64,000 nt of DNA from Bacillus spongiae (GCF_037120725.1 NZ_JBBAXC010000008.1:62001-126000); one strand, 5' to 3'; counted from the first letter of the stretch, positions 1 through 9,428 are shown. A program made the numbers and translations. The notes: generated from the letters alone by a model not told the origin.

Positions 1-617
1 AAAAAATAAATGAAGAATTAGTGGAAGTAAAACAACGTGATTATCCACCACTAACTAGTGAACAGAAAAAAGGCATGGAGGAGAAGGAAATTGAATTGTG
101 GGAAGAACAAGCTCGTAGTGGAACACTACGAAATGACTCGACCTTAACAACGGCTATCAACCAAATGCGTTTAGACCTATCTTCTCCTATCAGTGGTATA
201 GGTAATTTACTTTCGGATATTGGTATTGATACTTCGAAAGACTATTTAGATCGCGGAAAACTTATTATCGATGAAGAAAAACTAAGAGAAACCATTGCCA
301 ACGACCCGAATGCATTGAAAGATGTGTTTACAAAAAACGGCGAGAGTATGGATGAAAAAGGAATAGCACGAAGATTACGTGATACCGTTCAAGAGGCAAT
401 GGCAGGTATTGAGGTTCGTGCGGGAAGAGCAAGTAGTACCAACCATACCTTTACATTAGGTCGGAATTTAGACAATATTGAAGATCAAATGGACAGGTTT
501 GAACAAAGGTTGACTCAAATTGAGGATCGCTATTGGCGCCAATTCACGGCAATGGAATTAGCCATTCAGCAAGCGAACACTCAATCAACGTATTTAATGC
601 AGCAATTTAGTTTTTAA
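1..617 (+). CDS. fliD: Flagellar filament cap protein FliD, C-terminal part (5' truncated by window edge)
   Basis: The reading frame is open from the first bases of the window (complete codons from base 3), so about 205 C-terminal residues of a larger protein are present. FliD caps the growing filament and promotes flagellin polymerisation outside the cell. The segment LTSEQKKGMEEKEIELWEE followed by a helical, Gln-rich end is typical of the FliD C terminus. fliS and fliT follow directly, the usual fliD-fliS-fliT order. The fliS start lies 22 bases after the stop. The true start is outside the window. Confidence 0.95.
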   Translation, partial: KINEELVEVKQRDYPPLTSEQKKGMEEKEIELWEEQARSGTLRNDSTLTTAINQMRLDLSSPISGIGNLLSDIGIDTSKDYLDRGKLIIDEEKLRETIANDPNALKDVFTKNGESMDEKGIARRLRDTVQEAMAGIEVRAGRASSTNHTFTLGRNLDNIEDQMDRFEQRLTQIEDRYWRQFTAMELAIQQANTQSTYLMQQFSF

Positions 618-638
618 GAAAGGATAAGGAGTGTCATT

Positions 639-1037
639 ATGGCCGTAAACAACCCATATAAAACCTATCAAGACAATGCGGTGAATACCGCTTCTTCAGG
701 AGAGCTGACGCTAATGCTATATAATGGATGCTTGAAGTTTCTTCATGCTGGCAAAAAAGCCATGCAAGATCAGCATATAGAACTAAAGAACACTAATATT
801 CAAAAGGCACAGAACATTATCCAGGAGTTAATGGTGACGCTTAATCTGGAGATTGAAATGTCCCAAAATATGCTGAGTTTATATGATTATATGAACCGTC
901 AGTTAATGACAGCGAATGTCAAAAATGATCTTGACATAATGGAAGAAGTGGAAGGCATGATTGTAGAGTTGCGCGACACATGGAAGCAAGTAATTCAACT
1001 AAACCGCAGACAACAACACACTGGTGGTCAAGCGTAA
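639..1037 (+). CDS. fliS: Flagellin export chaperone FliS
   Basis: This 132-residue protein opens with MAVNNPYKTYQDNAVNTASS and contains GELTLMLYNGCLKFL, the conserved N-terminal region of FliS. FliS binds the flagellin C terminus in the cytoplasm and prevents premature polymerisation before type III export. The length matches the family. An AAGGA-AAGGAG-like site lies 8-18 bases ahead of the ATG. The stop codon overlaps the start of fliT (TAATG), which implies translational coupling. Confidence 0.97.
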   Translation: MAVNNPYKTYQDNAVNTASSGELTLMLYNGCLKFLHAGKKAMQDQHIELKNTNIQKAQNIIQELMVTLNLEIEMSQNMLSLYDYMNRQLMTANVKNDLDIMEEVEGMIVELRDTWKQVIQLNRRQQHTGGQA

Positions 1038-1378
1038 TGAGTGTGGTAAACGAGTGCTATACCATTACAAAAACTCTTTATAAGCTTTTTCAAGTAGACG
1101 GGAAGCGGGAAGGAAAAATGGAACAAATGACCTCCCTTCTTAAAAAGCGACAAGCGATATTACACAAAGTTAAGCCTCCGTTTACTCCAGAAGAAGAAAA
1201 GCTTGGAAAGCAAATCGTTGTTATGAATAAAGTGATTGAAAGTGAAATGAAGAAAATGAAAAAATCGATTGAACGAGATCGAAATGGACTAAAGAAGACG
1301 AAGGTTTCGGTTTATAAATATGTAAACCCGTATGCCTCACTTCAGCATGACGGGATGTTTTATGACAAAAAGAAATAG
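1037..1378 (+). CDS. fliT: Flagellar chaperone FliT-like protein
   Basis: This 113-residue helical protein starts at the ATG overlapping the fliS stop by one base. A longer frame from 980 would run back through fliS and is not credible. Position directly after fliS, size and a Lys/Glu-rich helical composition fit FliT, the export chaperone associated with FliD. The family is poorly conserved in sequence, so the call rests largely on synteny. Confidence 0.8.
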   Translation: MSVVNECYTITKTLYKLFQVDGKREGKMEQMTSLLKKRQAILHKVKPPFTPEEEKLGKQIVVMNKVIESEMKKMKKSIERDRNGLKKTKVSVYKYVNPYASLQHDGMFYDKKK

Positions 1379-1394
1379 GGGACATGGAGATGAC

Positions 1395-1784
1395 ATGGAG
1401 ATGATAAAACCGATTCAATTAACAGAAGAACAATTTACAATATGTCGTCATTATATTGAGTTGCTGGTGTCTGTTGAAGAAGCATGTCAGTATGTTATTT
1501 CTGCCTTTAGGTCACAAAAAGACGCAAATGCCCATGTAGTGTTGCTAGATATTTTATCAGCACTCGCTCAGCTCCAAAAAGCGCACCCTCTTCTTCTTGA
1601 TTATTTTTCTGATGATCAGGGGGTTTTGAAAAGCATTGAAGATTTTTCCGTTATAGAAGAGTATGCAATGGATATGGTTGCTTCCTTAGAAAAGTCAGAG
1701 TTATTGGAAATGAAGCTTTTTCCGGCGTTTATTACGTGGAAGCAAGCTGCCGATTATAACGTTAGTCGCTATGTAAGACAGTAA
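1395..1784 (+). CDS. Hypothetical protein of the flagellar fliDST operon
   Basis: This 129-residue, apparently all-helical protein has no signal peptide or membrane segment. I start it at ATG 1395, with GGAG five bases upstream. The frame extends to 1332, but that part overlaps fliT and has no ribosome site. The gene lies 16 bases after fliT and is followed by a terminator, so it is the last gene of the flagellar unit. B. subtilis has no gene here between fliT and hpf. I do not recognise a family. Its size and helical character would suit another small chaperone or regulator, which is inference from position only. Confidence 0.75.
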   Translation: MEMIKPIQLTEEQFTICRHYIELLVSVEEACQYVISAFRSQKDANAHVVLLDILSALAQLQKAHPLLLDYFSDDQGVLKSIEDFSVIEEYAMDMVASLEKSELLEMKLFPAFITWKQAADYNVSRYVRQ

Positions 1785-1810
1785 AGAGCAAAGAAATTTG
1801 CTCTTTTTTT
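1783..1810 (+). terminator. Rho-independent terminator of the fliDST unit
   Basis: A 10-bp stem (1783-1792 with 1797-1806, loop GAAA) overlaps the stop codon of the preceding gene and runs into a T tract. It separates the flagellar genes from hpf. Confidence 0.9.
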
Positions 1811-1922
1811 AAGTTTCAGGTGTAAGGATTGGTAAACATTTTATGCGCAAACGTACCATTCACTCGACATTATTCACCAAAAATTCACATAGTTGCCGCA
1901 AAATAGACATAATTTTTCAAAA

Positions 1923-1947
1923 GATTAAGAAGGATTCTAAAGGGTAA
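1923..1947 (+). promoter_or_regulatory. Candidate sigma-B promoter of hpf
   Basis: GATTAA (1923-1928), 13 bases, then GGGTAA (1942-1947) matches the general-stress consensus GTTTAA-N12-14-GGGTAT at 10 of 12 positions. It lies 43 bases ahead of the hpf start. hpf (yvyD) is a known sigma-B/sigma-H target in B. subtilis. The assignment is by motif only. Confidence 0.5.
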
Positions 1948-1990
1948 AATAGAAATATAAATATAAGCTTTAAATAAAGGAGGAGTTTAC

Positions 1991-2548
1991 ATGTTAACTT
2001 ATAACATTCGTGGTGAGAACATTGAGGTAACTCCAGCAATTAGGGAGCATTTAGAGAAAAAAGTAGGAAAGCTGGAGCGTTACTTTAATGAAACTCCTGA
2101 TGCAAACGTACACGTAAATTTAAAAGTATACCATGATAAAACAACAAAAGTAGAGGTAACGATTCCAATGCCACATATCGTCCTTCGTGCTGAAGAAAGA
2201 CATGAAGATATGTACGCAGGAATTGATCTAATCATTGATAAATTAGAAAGACAAATAAGAAAGCATAAAACAAAGATTAATCGAAAAATTCGTGAAAATG
2301 GAAGTCCAAAAGAGTTTTTTGCAAATATGGGAGGAACGAAAGCTGCTCAGCTTCAAGAAGATGAAGAGGAGATGGAAGTCGTTCGTACAAAGCAATTTAA
2401 TTTGAAGCCAATGGATAGTGAGGAAGCGATTCTTCAAATGAATCTATTAGGTCACAGCTTTTTCATTTATACAGATGCTGAATCAAATGCGACCAATATC
2501 GTTTATAAACGACGTGACGGGAAGTACGGACTAATTGAAACGAACTAA
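1991..2548 (+). CDS. hpf: Long-form ribosome hibernation promoting factor
   Basis: The 185-residue length marks the long HPF type. The N-terminal S30AE/YfiA domain (about residues 1-100, MLTYNIRGENIEVTPAIREHL) binds the decoding region of the 30S subunit. The C-terminal domain (about 125-185, with RTKQFNLKPMDSEEAILQMN and GHSFFIYTDAES) mediates 100S ribosome dimerisation. The start has a perfect AAAGGAGGA site. It sits between the flagellar genes and secA, as yvyD does in B. subtilis, and a strong terminator follows. A sigma-B-like promoter upstream fits stress and stationary-phase expression. Confidence 0.97.
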   Translation: MLTYNIRGENIEVTPAIREHLEKKVGKLERYFNETPDANVHVNLKVYHDKTTKVEVTIPMPHIVLRAEERHEDMYAGIDLIIDKLERQIRKHKTKINRKIRENGSPKEFFANMGGTKAAQLQEDEEEMEVVRTKQFNLKPMDSEEAILQMNLLGHSFFIYTDAESNATNIVYKRRDGKYGLIETN

Positions 2549-2555
2549 CGAGAGA

Positions 2556-2590
2556 AAAAAAGCGGACTCAAAATTGAGTCCGCTTTTTTT
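2556..2590 (+). terminator. Rho-independent terminator of hpf
   Basis: An 11-bp GC-rich stem (2561-2571 with 2574-2584) is flanked by an A tract and followed by seven T residues. Confidence 0.95.
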
Positions 2591-2760
2591 GTTGGAAATG
2601 AAGAGGAGGGTGAAGGCTGAAACCTCTCTTACTATGAAATATAGAATAATAAGATTTGACTAAGCATCGGAATATCCTGGTTCTTTTTCTTTTTGTCATT
2701 TTGCTTTATGATAAAGAGGTTAGATTTTTCGGAGATATTCTAGAAAAAAGGGTGAATGGA

Positions 2761-3804
2761 ATGACACAAATTGGTAGAAATGAACCGTGCCTATGTGGGA
2801 GCGGCAAAAAATATAAAAAATGTTGTGGAAAAGCGAATTCCGTAACAGTTGAAGAACTAGTCTCTACAGAGCTTGACCACCTACAAATGCAAATGATGGA
2901 TTATGTTCTTAAGAAGAAAGATGCTGAAATGGTGCAGGAGTATCAGAAATACATTTCAAACAGTGAGCAATTCCAAAAAGACGAGGAAATTTTTGAAATC
3001 GCCTTTACTATTTGGTATTTATTTATTCGTAAAAATAGTCAGGGACATACGCTATCGAAGCAATTTATTGAAAGTCAAATGGAGTCGATTCAACGTCCTC
3101 TTACACGGGAAATCGTATCTTCGTGGGAGGAAGCTCCGTTTATTGCTGGGAAAATATCAAATGTCCAGGAGACGTCGATTACCCTTCAAGATGCATTAAG
3201 TGGTCAGACATTTTCGTTAGATGAACAAGATCAAGACTTAAAGGAGAACGCTTTTGTTATTGGAGTGGTTCTTACCTATGGTGAAAAACAAGTGTTATTT
3301 GGTCAATATTTTATTTTTCCTAGCCTTGGCGAAGAATTATTTGCACACGCGCAAGAAAAGTATATAGAGGGAGTTCATGAAAGTTTCTTTACATTGGTCG
3401 ACTATGCCTTTCAAGTATACAAAGATGATACTCGCAAAGAGAAGTCGCCACGAGTGACAGGGAAGTCGAAATTTAATAAAGCTTCATATGAAAAGGCAAC
3501 CGAATCACTAAAAACATATCTTGAAGAGAATGGGGAGGAAAGCAATCGAGTAGAATTTGCTGTTTCGTTACTAGAAGAATATTTAGAAAGAGCAAAGCCT
3601 ACTATGAGGAACCCACACGTATACGCAGCGGCTACAGTAGAAGCAGTGAAACATTATTTACCTAAGCATGTAAATCTTCTTCAAAAGGAAATTGCTGCAA
3701 GCTTTGACGTTTCACCTCAATCTATTTCGAAAAAAAGAAAAGAGATTGTTGATGCTGTGGAAGATATGATTTCTGATAAGGAAGGTTTGTCGCTTCAACA
3801 GTAA
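2761..3804 (+). CDS. SEC-C motif protein with C-terminal helix-turn-helix
   Basis: This 347-residue cytoplasmic protein begins at ATG 2761. An upstream TTG at 2656 would add a poorly supported hydrophobic stretch. Residues about 4-25 form a SEC-C zinc motif ([18 protein letters not shown], CxC-x8-CC), the same motif that ends the neighbouring SecA and that binds zinc, SecB or ribosomes. The C-terminal part (KEIAASFDVSPQSISKKRKE) reads as a helix-turn-helix. The role is unknown; a link with SecA or ribosome-bound chains is inferred from the shared motif and adjacency. A large palindromic terminator follows. Confidence 0.85.
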   Translation: MTQIGRNEPCLCGSGKKYKKCCGKANSVTVEELVSTELDHLQMQMMDYVLKKKDAEMVQEYQKYISNSEQFQKDEEIFEIAFTIWYLFIRKNSQGHTLSKQFIESQMESIQRPLTREIVSSWEEAPFIAGKISNVQETSITLQDALSGQTFSLDEQDQDLKENAFVIGVVLTYGEKQVLFGQYFIFPSLGEELFAHAQEKYIEGVHESFFTLVDYAFQVYKDDTRKEKSPRVTGKSKFNKASYEKATESLKTYLEENGEESNRVEFAVSLLEEYLERAKPTMRNPHVYAAATVEAVKHYLPKHVNLLQKEIAASFDVSPQSISKKRKEIVDAVEDMISDKEGLSLQQ

Positions 3805-3846
3805 AGCAAGGCTGTTCGTTATCAACATCTAGTTTCATAGAGTAAA

Positions 3847-3888
3847 TTCATAAAAAGGCAAACACGGACGTGTTTGCCTTTTTATGAA
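3847..3888. terminator. Bidirectional-looking terminator, perfect 19-bp stem
   Basis: Arms 3847-3865 and 3870-3888 are exactly complementary, with a 4-base loop and A/T runs on both flanks. It ends the SEC-C gene and insulates secA. Confidence 0.9.
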
Positions 3889-4035
3889 TGACAATAGGTA
3901 AACTTTGTTATTCTGAAGTTGTCACTCAATTGGTGAAGTGGTAAGATAAAAAGAAAGATTACGAGTCATTCGATCGATGAAAGAAGTAAGAATGACGTAG
4001 ACGAGATATGTATAACGAAAAAGGAGCGTTAAGAC

Positions 4036-6543
4036 ATGATTGGATTTTTAAACAAAGTTTTCGATGCCAATAAACGCGAATTAAAAAAGGCTGAAAAGCT
4101 AGCAGACCAAATAGATGCATTAGGTCCTAAGATAGAAGCATTATCAGATGAAGAGATTAAAGCAAAGACGGTTGAATTTAAAGAGCGTTATCAAAGCGGA
4201 GAAACGCTAGAAGATTTATTGGTAGAAGCGTTTGCTGTTGTTCGTGAGGGAGCCCGTCGTGTTCTTAACCAGCATCCTTATCGAGTCCAGCTCATGGGGG
4301 GAATTTCTCTTCATGAAGGAAATATATCGGAAATGAAAACAGGTGAAGGTAAAACGTTAACAGCTACGATGCCAGTTTATTTAAATGCGATTTCTGGCAA
4401 AGGCGTTCATGTTGTTACAGTGAACGAGTACTTAGCAAGTCGTGACGCTGAGGAAATGGGACGGTTGTATGAGTTTTTAGGTTTAACCGTCGGTCTAAAT
4501 TTAAATTCATTATCGAAGGAAGAGAAGAGTGAAGCCTATTTAGCGGATATTACCTATGGAACCAATAATGAATTTGGTTTTGATTATCTTCGCGATAATA
4601 TGGTCCTTTACAATGAACATAAAGTACAGAGACCACTTAACTTTGCTGTCATTGATGAGGTTGACTCCATTCTTATTGATGAAGCAAGAACGCCGCTTAT
4701 TATTTCAGGACAAGCACAGCGCTCTGCTCAGCTATATATGCAAGCTAATGCCTTTGTACGGATGCTTAATAAAGAAAGCGACTATACGTATGATGAAAAG
4801 ACGAAAAGTGTATTATTAACAGAAGATGGTATTTCGAAAGCTGAAAAAGGCTTTAATATTGAAAATCTCTTTGATTTAAATCATGTCAAGCTCCTTCATC
4901 ATATTAATCAAGCGTTAAAAGCTCATGTTACGATGCATAAAGACGTAGACTATGTAGTGCAGGATGGCGAAGTGGTCATTGTTGACTCCTTTACGGGACG
5001 ATTAATGAAGGGGCGTCGTTATAGTGAAGGGCTGCATCAAGCTATTGAAGCAAAAGAAGGACTTGAAGTTCAAAACGAAAGCATGACAATGGCAACGATT
5101 ACTTTCCAAAACTACTTCCGTATGTATGAAAAACTGTCCGGAATGACGGGAACAGCTAAGACGGAAGAAGAAGAGTTCCGAAATATATATAATATGAATG
5201 TCATTGTGATTCCGACGAACAAACCGGTTGTTCGTGATGATCGTTCCGATTTAATTTATGCGTCAATGGAAGGGAAATTCCGTGCAGTGGTAGAGGATAT
5301 TGCCGAACGTCATAAGAAGGGGCAACCTGTTCTCGTCGGTACAGTAGCGATTGAGACTTCTGAAGTAATCTCCAAGCTATTACTTAAACGAGGTGTTCGT
5401 CATAACGTTTTAAATGCGAAGAACCATGGGCGTGAAGCGGATATTATTTTAGATGCAGGTCAAAAAGGTGCCGTGACGATTGCGACAAACATGGCGGGTC
5501 GTGGAACGGATATTAAATTAGGAGAAGGTGTTCTTGACTTAGGGGGACTGGCTGTTATCGGAACAGAACGTCATGAGTCACGCCGAATTGACAATCAGCT
5601 TAGAGGTCGTTCAGGTCGTCAAGGAGATCCTGGTGTTACACAATTCTATTTGTCTATGGAAGACGAGCTAATGCGTCGCTTTGGCTCTGACAATATGAAA
5701 TCGATGATGGAGCGTCTTGGGATGGACGATTCTCAGCCAATTCAAAGTAAAATGGTAAGTCGAGCCGTTGAAAGTGCGCAAAAGCGCGTGGAAGGAAATA
5801 ACTTCGACTCGCGTAAGCAATTACTTCAATATGATGATGTGCTTCGTCAGCAGCGTGAAATTATTTATGCTCAGCGTAATGAAGTATTAAGCTCAGAAAA
5901 TCTTCGTGGAATCGTCGAAAATATGCTACGTTCTGTGATTGAACGACAAGTGGAGGCTCACGCATCACTGGCGGAAGAAGAAGAAAAATGGAATCTTCAA
6001 GGATTAGTGGATTTTGTTCAAGCCAATCTTCTTAGTGAAGGCGATGTCGAGGTTGCGGATTTAAAGGATAAATCACCAGACGAAATGACGGAGTTTATTT
6101 TCCAAAAGGTTCTTTCTCTATACAGTGAAAAAGAGGAAGAAATGACTTCTGAACGTATGAGAGAATTTGAGAGAGTAGTCCTTTTACGTGCTGTTGATAC
6201 GAAATGGACAGACCATATTGATGCGATGGACCACCTTCGTCAAGGAATTCATTTACGTGCTTACGGTCAGAATGATCCTTTAAGGGAATATCAAAATGAA
6301 GGATACATTATGTTTGAATCGATGGTCACAGCGATTGAAGAGGACTCCGCACGACTTGCGATGAAGGCCCAAATACGCAATAATCTTGAACGCCAAGAAG
6401 TAGCAAAAGGCCAAGCGGTAAATCCGAAAGAAGGCGACCAAAAGGTGAAAAAGCGTAAGCCGGTTCGCAAAGAGGAAAACATCGGTCGAAACGATTTATG
6501 CCCATGTGGAAGCGGGAAAAAATATAAAAATTGTCACGGATAA
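4036..6543 (+). CDS. secA: Protein translocase motor ATPase SecA
   Basis: At 835 residues it has the normal SecA length. SecA drives preproteins through SecYEG with ATP. Visible features are Walker A MKTGEGKT (about residues 101-108), the Walker B/DEAD segment [17 protein letters not shown] (about 206), [10 protein letters not shown] in motor domain 2, and a C-terminal SEC-C zinc site with [14 protein letters not shown]. The ATG has an AAAAAGGAG site. prfB follows after about 210 bases that contain two hairpins, as in B. subtilis. Confidence 0.99.
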   Translation: MIGFLNKVFDANKRELKKAEKLADQIDALGPKIEALSDEEIKAKTVEFKERYQSGETLEDLLVEAFAVVREGARRVLNQHPYRVQLMGGISLHEGNISEMKTGEGKTLTATMPVYLNAISGKGVHVVTVNEYLASRDAEEMGRLYEFLGLTVGLNLNSLSKEEKSEAYLADITYGTNNEFGFDYLRDNMVLYNEHKVQRPLNFAVIDEVDSILIDEARTPLIISGQAQRSAQLYMQANAFVRMLNKESDYTYDEKTKSVLLTEDGISKAEKGFNIENLFDLNHVKLLHHINQALKAHVTMHKDVDYVVQDGEVVIVDSFTGRLMKGRRYSEGLHQAIEAKEGLEVQNESMTMATITFQNYFRMYEKLSGMTGTAKTEEEEFRNIYNMNVIVIPTNKPVVRDDRSDLIYASMEGKFRAVVEDIAERHKKGQPVLVGTVAIETSEVISKLLLKRGVRHNVLNAKNHGREADIILDAGQKGAVTIATNMAGRGTDIKLGEGVLDLGGLAVIGTERHESRRIDNQLRGRSGRQGDPGVTQFYLSMEDELMRRFGSDNMKSMMERLGMDDSQPIQSKMVSRAVESAQKRVEGNNFDSRKQLLQYDDVLRQQREIIYAQRNEVLSSENLRGIVENMLRSVIERQVEAHASLAEEEEKWNLQGLVDFVQANLLSEGDVEVADLKDKSPDEMTEFIFQKVLSLYSEKEEEMTSERMREFERVVLLRAVDTKWTDHIDAMDHLRQGIHLRAYGQNDPLREYQNEGYIMFESMVTAIEEDSARLAMKAQIRNNLERQEVAKGQAVNPKEGDQKVKKRKPVRKEENIGRNDLCPCGSGKKYKNCHG

Positions 6544-6548
6544 AGAGC

Positions 6549-6581
6549 GTATGGTGTTTGACTTTTGGTCATACACCATAC
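6549..6581 (+). terminator. Hairpin after secA
   Basis: A 14-bp imperfect stem (6549-6562 with 6568-6581, one mismatch, loop TTTTG) lies just after the secA stop. There is no strong T tract, so it may be an RNA-end stabiliser or attenuator instead of a full terminator. Confidence 0.5.
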
Positions 6582-6643
6582 TACTGTTTTACTGAAAAAT
6601 GGTAAGATGAACGTTTAATGATATACGAAGAATTTATAGTGAA

Positions 6644-6682
6644 TCACTTCGTCTTACCTATTTAATAGACGAAGTGAGTTTT
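6644..6682 (+). terminator. Second hairpin with T-rich tail between secA and prfB
   Basis: Arms 6644-6654 and 6667-6677 are perfectly complementary (11 bp) and are followed by GTTTTATT. It may be a partial terminator that sets the secA:prfB transcript ratio. Confidence 0.55.
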
Positions 6683-6755
6683 ATTAGTACTGAACCTATA
6701 CGCTTACCTTCAGAAGATTGATGAAACACAGATTATTCATAGAGGTGAACTTAGA

Positions 6756-7857
6756 ATGGAATTGTCAGAAATGAAAGTGGAGTTAGAAAAAACAGCTAAG
6801 AAGCTAGCTGATTTTAGGGGGTCTCTTTGACCTCGAAACGAAGGAAGAACGAATTGCAGAGCTAGATGAAATGATGGCAGATCCAAACTTTTGGAATGAT
6901 CAGCAGGCAGCTCAAGGTGTCATAAACGAGGCCAATGGTTTAAAGGATCTTGTTAATGAGTACAATGATTTATTTGAAACTCATGAAACATTAGAAGTCA
7001 CATTTGAACTAGCGAAAGAAGAGGCCGACGAAGACCTCGAAGGGGAGCTCGAGACGGAATTAGTTGACTTATCAGAGAGACTAAACCATTTTGAACTTCA
7101 GTTGTTATTAAGCGAACCTTATGATAAAAATAATGCCATTTTAGAGCTGCACCCTGGTGCTGGAGGTACCGAATCTCAAGATTGGGGATCCATGCTACTT
7201 CGAATGTATACACGTTGGGCAGAGAAAAAAGGGTTTAAAGTTGAGACTCTTGATTACCTTGCTGGTGATGAAGCAGGGATTAAAAGTGTGACGCTTTTAA
7301 TTAAAGGGCATAATGCTTACGGCTATCTAAAAGCAGAAAAAGGTGTTCACCGCTTAGTGCGTATTTCTCCTTTTGATTCTTCAGGTCGTCGTCATACTTC
7401 ATTTGCGTCTTGTGAGGTTGTTCCAGAATTTAACGAAGAAGTTGAACTAGACGTACGTACAGAAGATTTGAAAATTGATACGTATCGTGCAAGTGGTGCT
7501 GGTGGACAGCATATTAATACGACTGACTCTGCTGTCAGGATTACTCATATTCCAACAGGCATTGTCGTGACGTGTCAATCTGAACGCTCTCAAATTAAAA
7601 ATAGAGCACAAGCGATGAATATGTTGAAGGCCAAGCTTTATCAAAAGAAAATTGAAGAGCAACAAGAACAGCTTCTTGAAATACGTGGGGAGCAGAAAGA
7701 AATTGGCTGGGGAAGTCAAATTCGATCCTATGTATTTCACCCCTATTCGATGGTGAAAGATCACCGCACAAGCACAGAGACTGGGAATGTACAATCAGTA
7801 ATGGATGGTGATATCGATCCATTTATTGATTCATATTTACGTTCACGTATACATTAA
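6756..7857 (+). CDS. prfB: Peptide chain release factor 2, programmed +1 frameshift
   Basis: RF2 terminates translation at UGA and UAA. The reading is joined: bases 6756-6827, then 6829-7857, giving 366 residues. The zero frame ends [19 protein letters not shown] and meets TGA at 6828-6830. The slip site is CTT TGA C, preceded by the internal SD-like AGGGGG (6816-6821), the classic autoregulatory shift signal. After the shift the frame continues [15 protein letters not shown]. The stop-codon recognition tripeptide SPF (ISPFDSSG) and the catalytic GGQ (GAGGQHINT) are present. GAGGTG lies eight bases ahead of the ATG. Confidence 0.98.
6816..6831 (+). promoter_or_regulatory. Programmed +1 ribosomal frameshift signal in prfB
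   Basis: The internal SD-like purine run AGGGGG precedes CTT-TGA-C. When RF2 is scarce, the slow in-frame UGA is bypassed by slipping from CUU to UUU, which restores RF2 synthesis. Confidence 0.97.
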
Positions 7858-7860
7858 ACG

Positions 7861-7885
7861 GCTGACTTAATTGTCAGCTTTTTTT
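7861..7885 (+). terminator. Terminator of prfB
   Basis: A six-bp GCTGAC/GTCAGC stem (7861-7866 with 7873-7878) is followed by a run of seven T. Confidence 0.85.
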
Positions 7886-8183
7886 ATGGTCGAATGAAGT
7901 GTTATGATTCATTGCTCCTTCATTTATAGCAACCCTTCTGACTACTGTCTCCTATATATCCCTACCTTTTGAGAATCTCCACGTAATTAAGGATTATTTA
8001 GCATTCACTCCCATTTCTATATTTTAAAGGTTTAGGATGTAAATTGTTCTTCAATATTTTAAGCATCCATTACTTTAACGCGTTATAGTAGTGTCATTTA
8101 CAGACATTTTTCGACATGCTATACTCCTAAAACGGAAGATTTAGGGGAAACTACATAGACTGACTGGAAAGGGAGCTACAAAG
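7886..8183 (+). promoter_or_regulatory. Intergenic region with sigma-A promoter of yvjA
   Basis: About 300 non-coding bases. The only clear element is TTTACA (8097-8102), 17 bases, TATACT (8120-8125), a good sigma-A promoter 58 bases ahead of yvjA. No RNA gene or small ORF stood out. Confidence 0.65.
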
Positions 8184-9056
8184 ATGAGCAATAGTAAGCG
8201 AAGACGCGGTGAACTAGCGAATCCAGCATTAAATAAATTATTAGAATATGGGTATATTTTTATTGGATCCATTTTAATCGGGATTGCTTTCAATGTGTTT
8301 TTATTGCCGAACGAAGTGGCATCAGGAGGAGTTACAGGTATTTCAACAATCTTAAAAGGGTTAGTAGATTGGAATCCAGCTTATGTACAATGGGCATTAA
8401 ACATTCCACTATTTATTGCGGGCCTTATACTTTTAGGAGTTCATTTCGGTGTAAAAACAGCGGTAGGAACTATTTTTTTACCACTAGTCGTTTATCTAAC
8501 TGAGGATTGGGAACCGTGGACCTCCGACCCTTTATTAGGATCACTTTTCGGAGGGATTGGAGTTGGGCTTGGACTTGGAATTGTCTTTCGAGGCAAGGCT
8601 TCTACAGGAGGAACAGATTTAGCAGCGCAAATTATTAATAAATATACAGGTTTAACACTTGGAACATGTGTGGCGTTAATTGACGGGTTAATTGTACTGT
8701 CAGCCGCCATTGTTTTCGATATTGAGAAAGGTTTGTACGCGCTGATTGGCCTATTTGTTACAAGTAAGACGATTGATTTAGTACAAGTCGGCATTGGTCG
8801 TTCGAAGATGACACTCATTATTACCAATCGTCAAGAAGAAATTCGAGATGGTATTTTGAATAAAATTGATCGAGGTGTGACAAAACTATCTGCATATGGT
8901 GGTTATACGGATGATGAGAGACCCATATTAATGTGTGTTGTCGATCAGACAGAATTCACAAAGTTGAAACAACTAGTGAAGGCGATTGATCCATCAGCAT
9001 TTATTGTTGTTACGGACTCTTCTGAAGTGCTTGGAGAAGGTTTCAATCGGGCGTAA
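8184..9056 (+). CDS. yvjA: YitT-family membrane protein YvjA (DUF161/DUF2179)
   Basis: This 290-residue protein has about five transmembrane segments between residues 20 and 200 (for example YIFIGSILIGIAFNVFLLPN and the glycine-rich GSLFGGIGVGLGLGIVFRGK), followed by a soluble C-terminal DUF2179 domain of about 80 residues (KMTLIITNRQEEIRDGILNKIDRGVTKLSAYGGYT). The biochemical role of the family is not established. Its place between prfB and cccB matches the B. subtilis order. GGAAAGGGAG is the ribosome site. Confidence 0.9.
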   Translation: MSNSKRRRGELANPALNKLLEYGYIFIGSILIGIAFNVFLLPNEVASGGVTGISTILKGLVDWNPAYVQWALNIPLFIAGLILLGVHFGVKTAVGTIFLPLVVYLTEDWEPWTSDPLLGSLFGGIGVGLGLGIVFRGKASTGGTDLAAQIINKYTGLTLGTCVALIDGLIVLSAAIVFDIEKGLYALIGLFVTSKTIDLVQVGIGRSKMTLIITNRQEEIRDGILNKIDRGVTKLSAYGGYTDDERPILMCVVDQTEFTKLKQLVKAIDPSAFIVVTDSSEVLGEGFNRA

Positions 9057-9059
9057 AAT

Positions 9060-9068
9060 TGGTATAAT
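9060..9068 (+). promoter_or_regulatory. Extended -10 promoter of cccB
   Basis: TGGTATAAT forms a consensus extended -10 box immediately after the yvjA stop and 40 bases ahead of the cccB start. The -35 region is weak, as is usual for extended -10 promoters. Confidence 0.6.
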
Positions 9069-9107
9069 GTAATTGTGATTCTATTATTTCCCAAGGAGGG
9101 AATAGCC

Positions 9108-9404
9108 GTGAAAAAATTAATATATAGTGTCCTGTTAGGTTCTGTATTAGTGTTAAGTGCATGTGGTGGTGGTGAAGATGAGCCTGAGAAAGTAGGAATC
9201 GAAAAGCTTGTTGACCAAAAATGTGCGACATGTCATGGAGGGAACTTACAAGGTGACTATGGCCCAAAGATTGATAATATCGGGGCAAAACTAAGTGAAG
9301 ATGAGATTTTAGACATTATCGTAAATGGAAAAGGACAAATGCCTGGTGTCCTAAAAGGTGAAGAAGCAAAAGAAGTAGCAGAATGGTTTGCAAATAAAAA
9401 ATAA
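9108..9404 (+). CDS. cccB: Lipoprotein cytochrome c551
   Basis: The 98-residue product starts at GTG 9108, nine bases after AAGGAGGG. An earlier in-frame start at 9075 would place the ribosome site inside the gene. The N terminus is a lipoprotein signal with lipobox LSAC (Cys about residue 20). The mature part has one heme c site CATCH and a late Met (GQMPG) as the likely sixth ligand. It is a small electron carrier anchored on the outer face of the membrane, working with the cytochrome c oxidase chain. Confidence 0.95.
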   Translation: MKKLIYSVLLGSVLVLSACGGGEDEPEKVGIEKLVDQKCATCHGGNLQGDYGPKIDNIGAKLSEDEILDIIVNGKGQMPGVLKGEEAKEVAEWFANKK

Positions 9405-9428
9405 ATGTAACAGGGAATGTCTTTGCGA

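Noticed and set aside
2656-2760. 35-residue hydrophobic extension of the SEC-C protein, resembling a signal anchor
   Set aside because: No ribosome site ahead of TTG 2656. The SEC-C motif is normally at the very N terminus or C terminus of cytoplasmic proteins.
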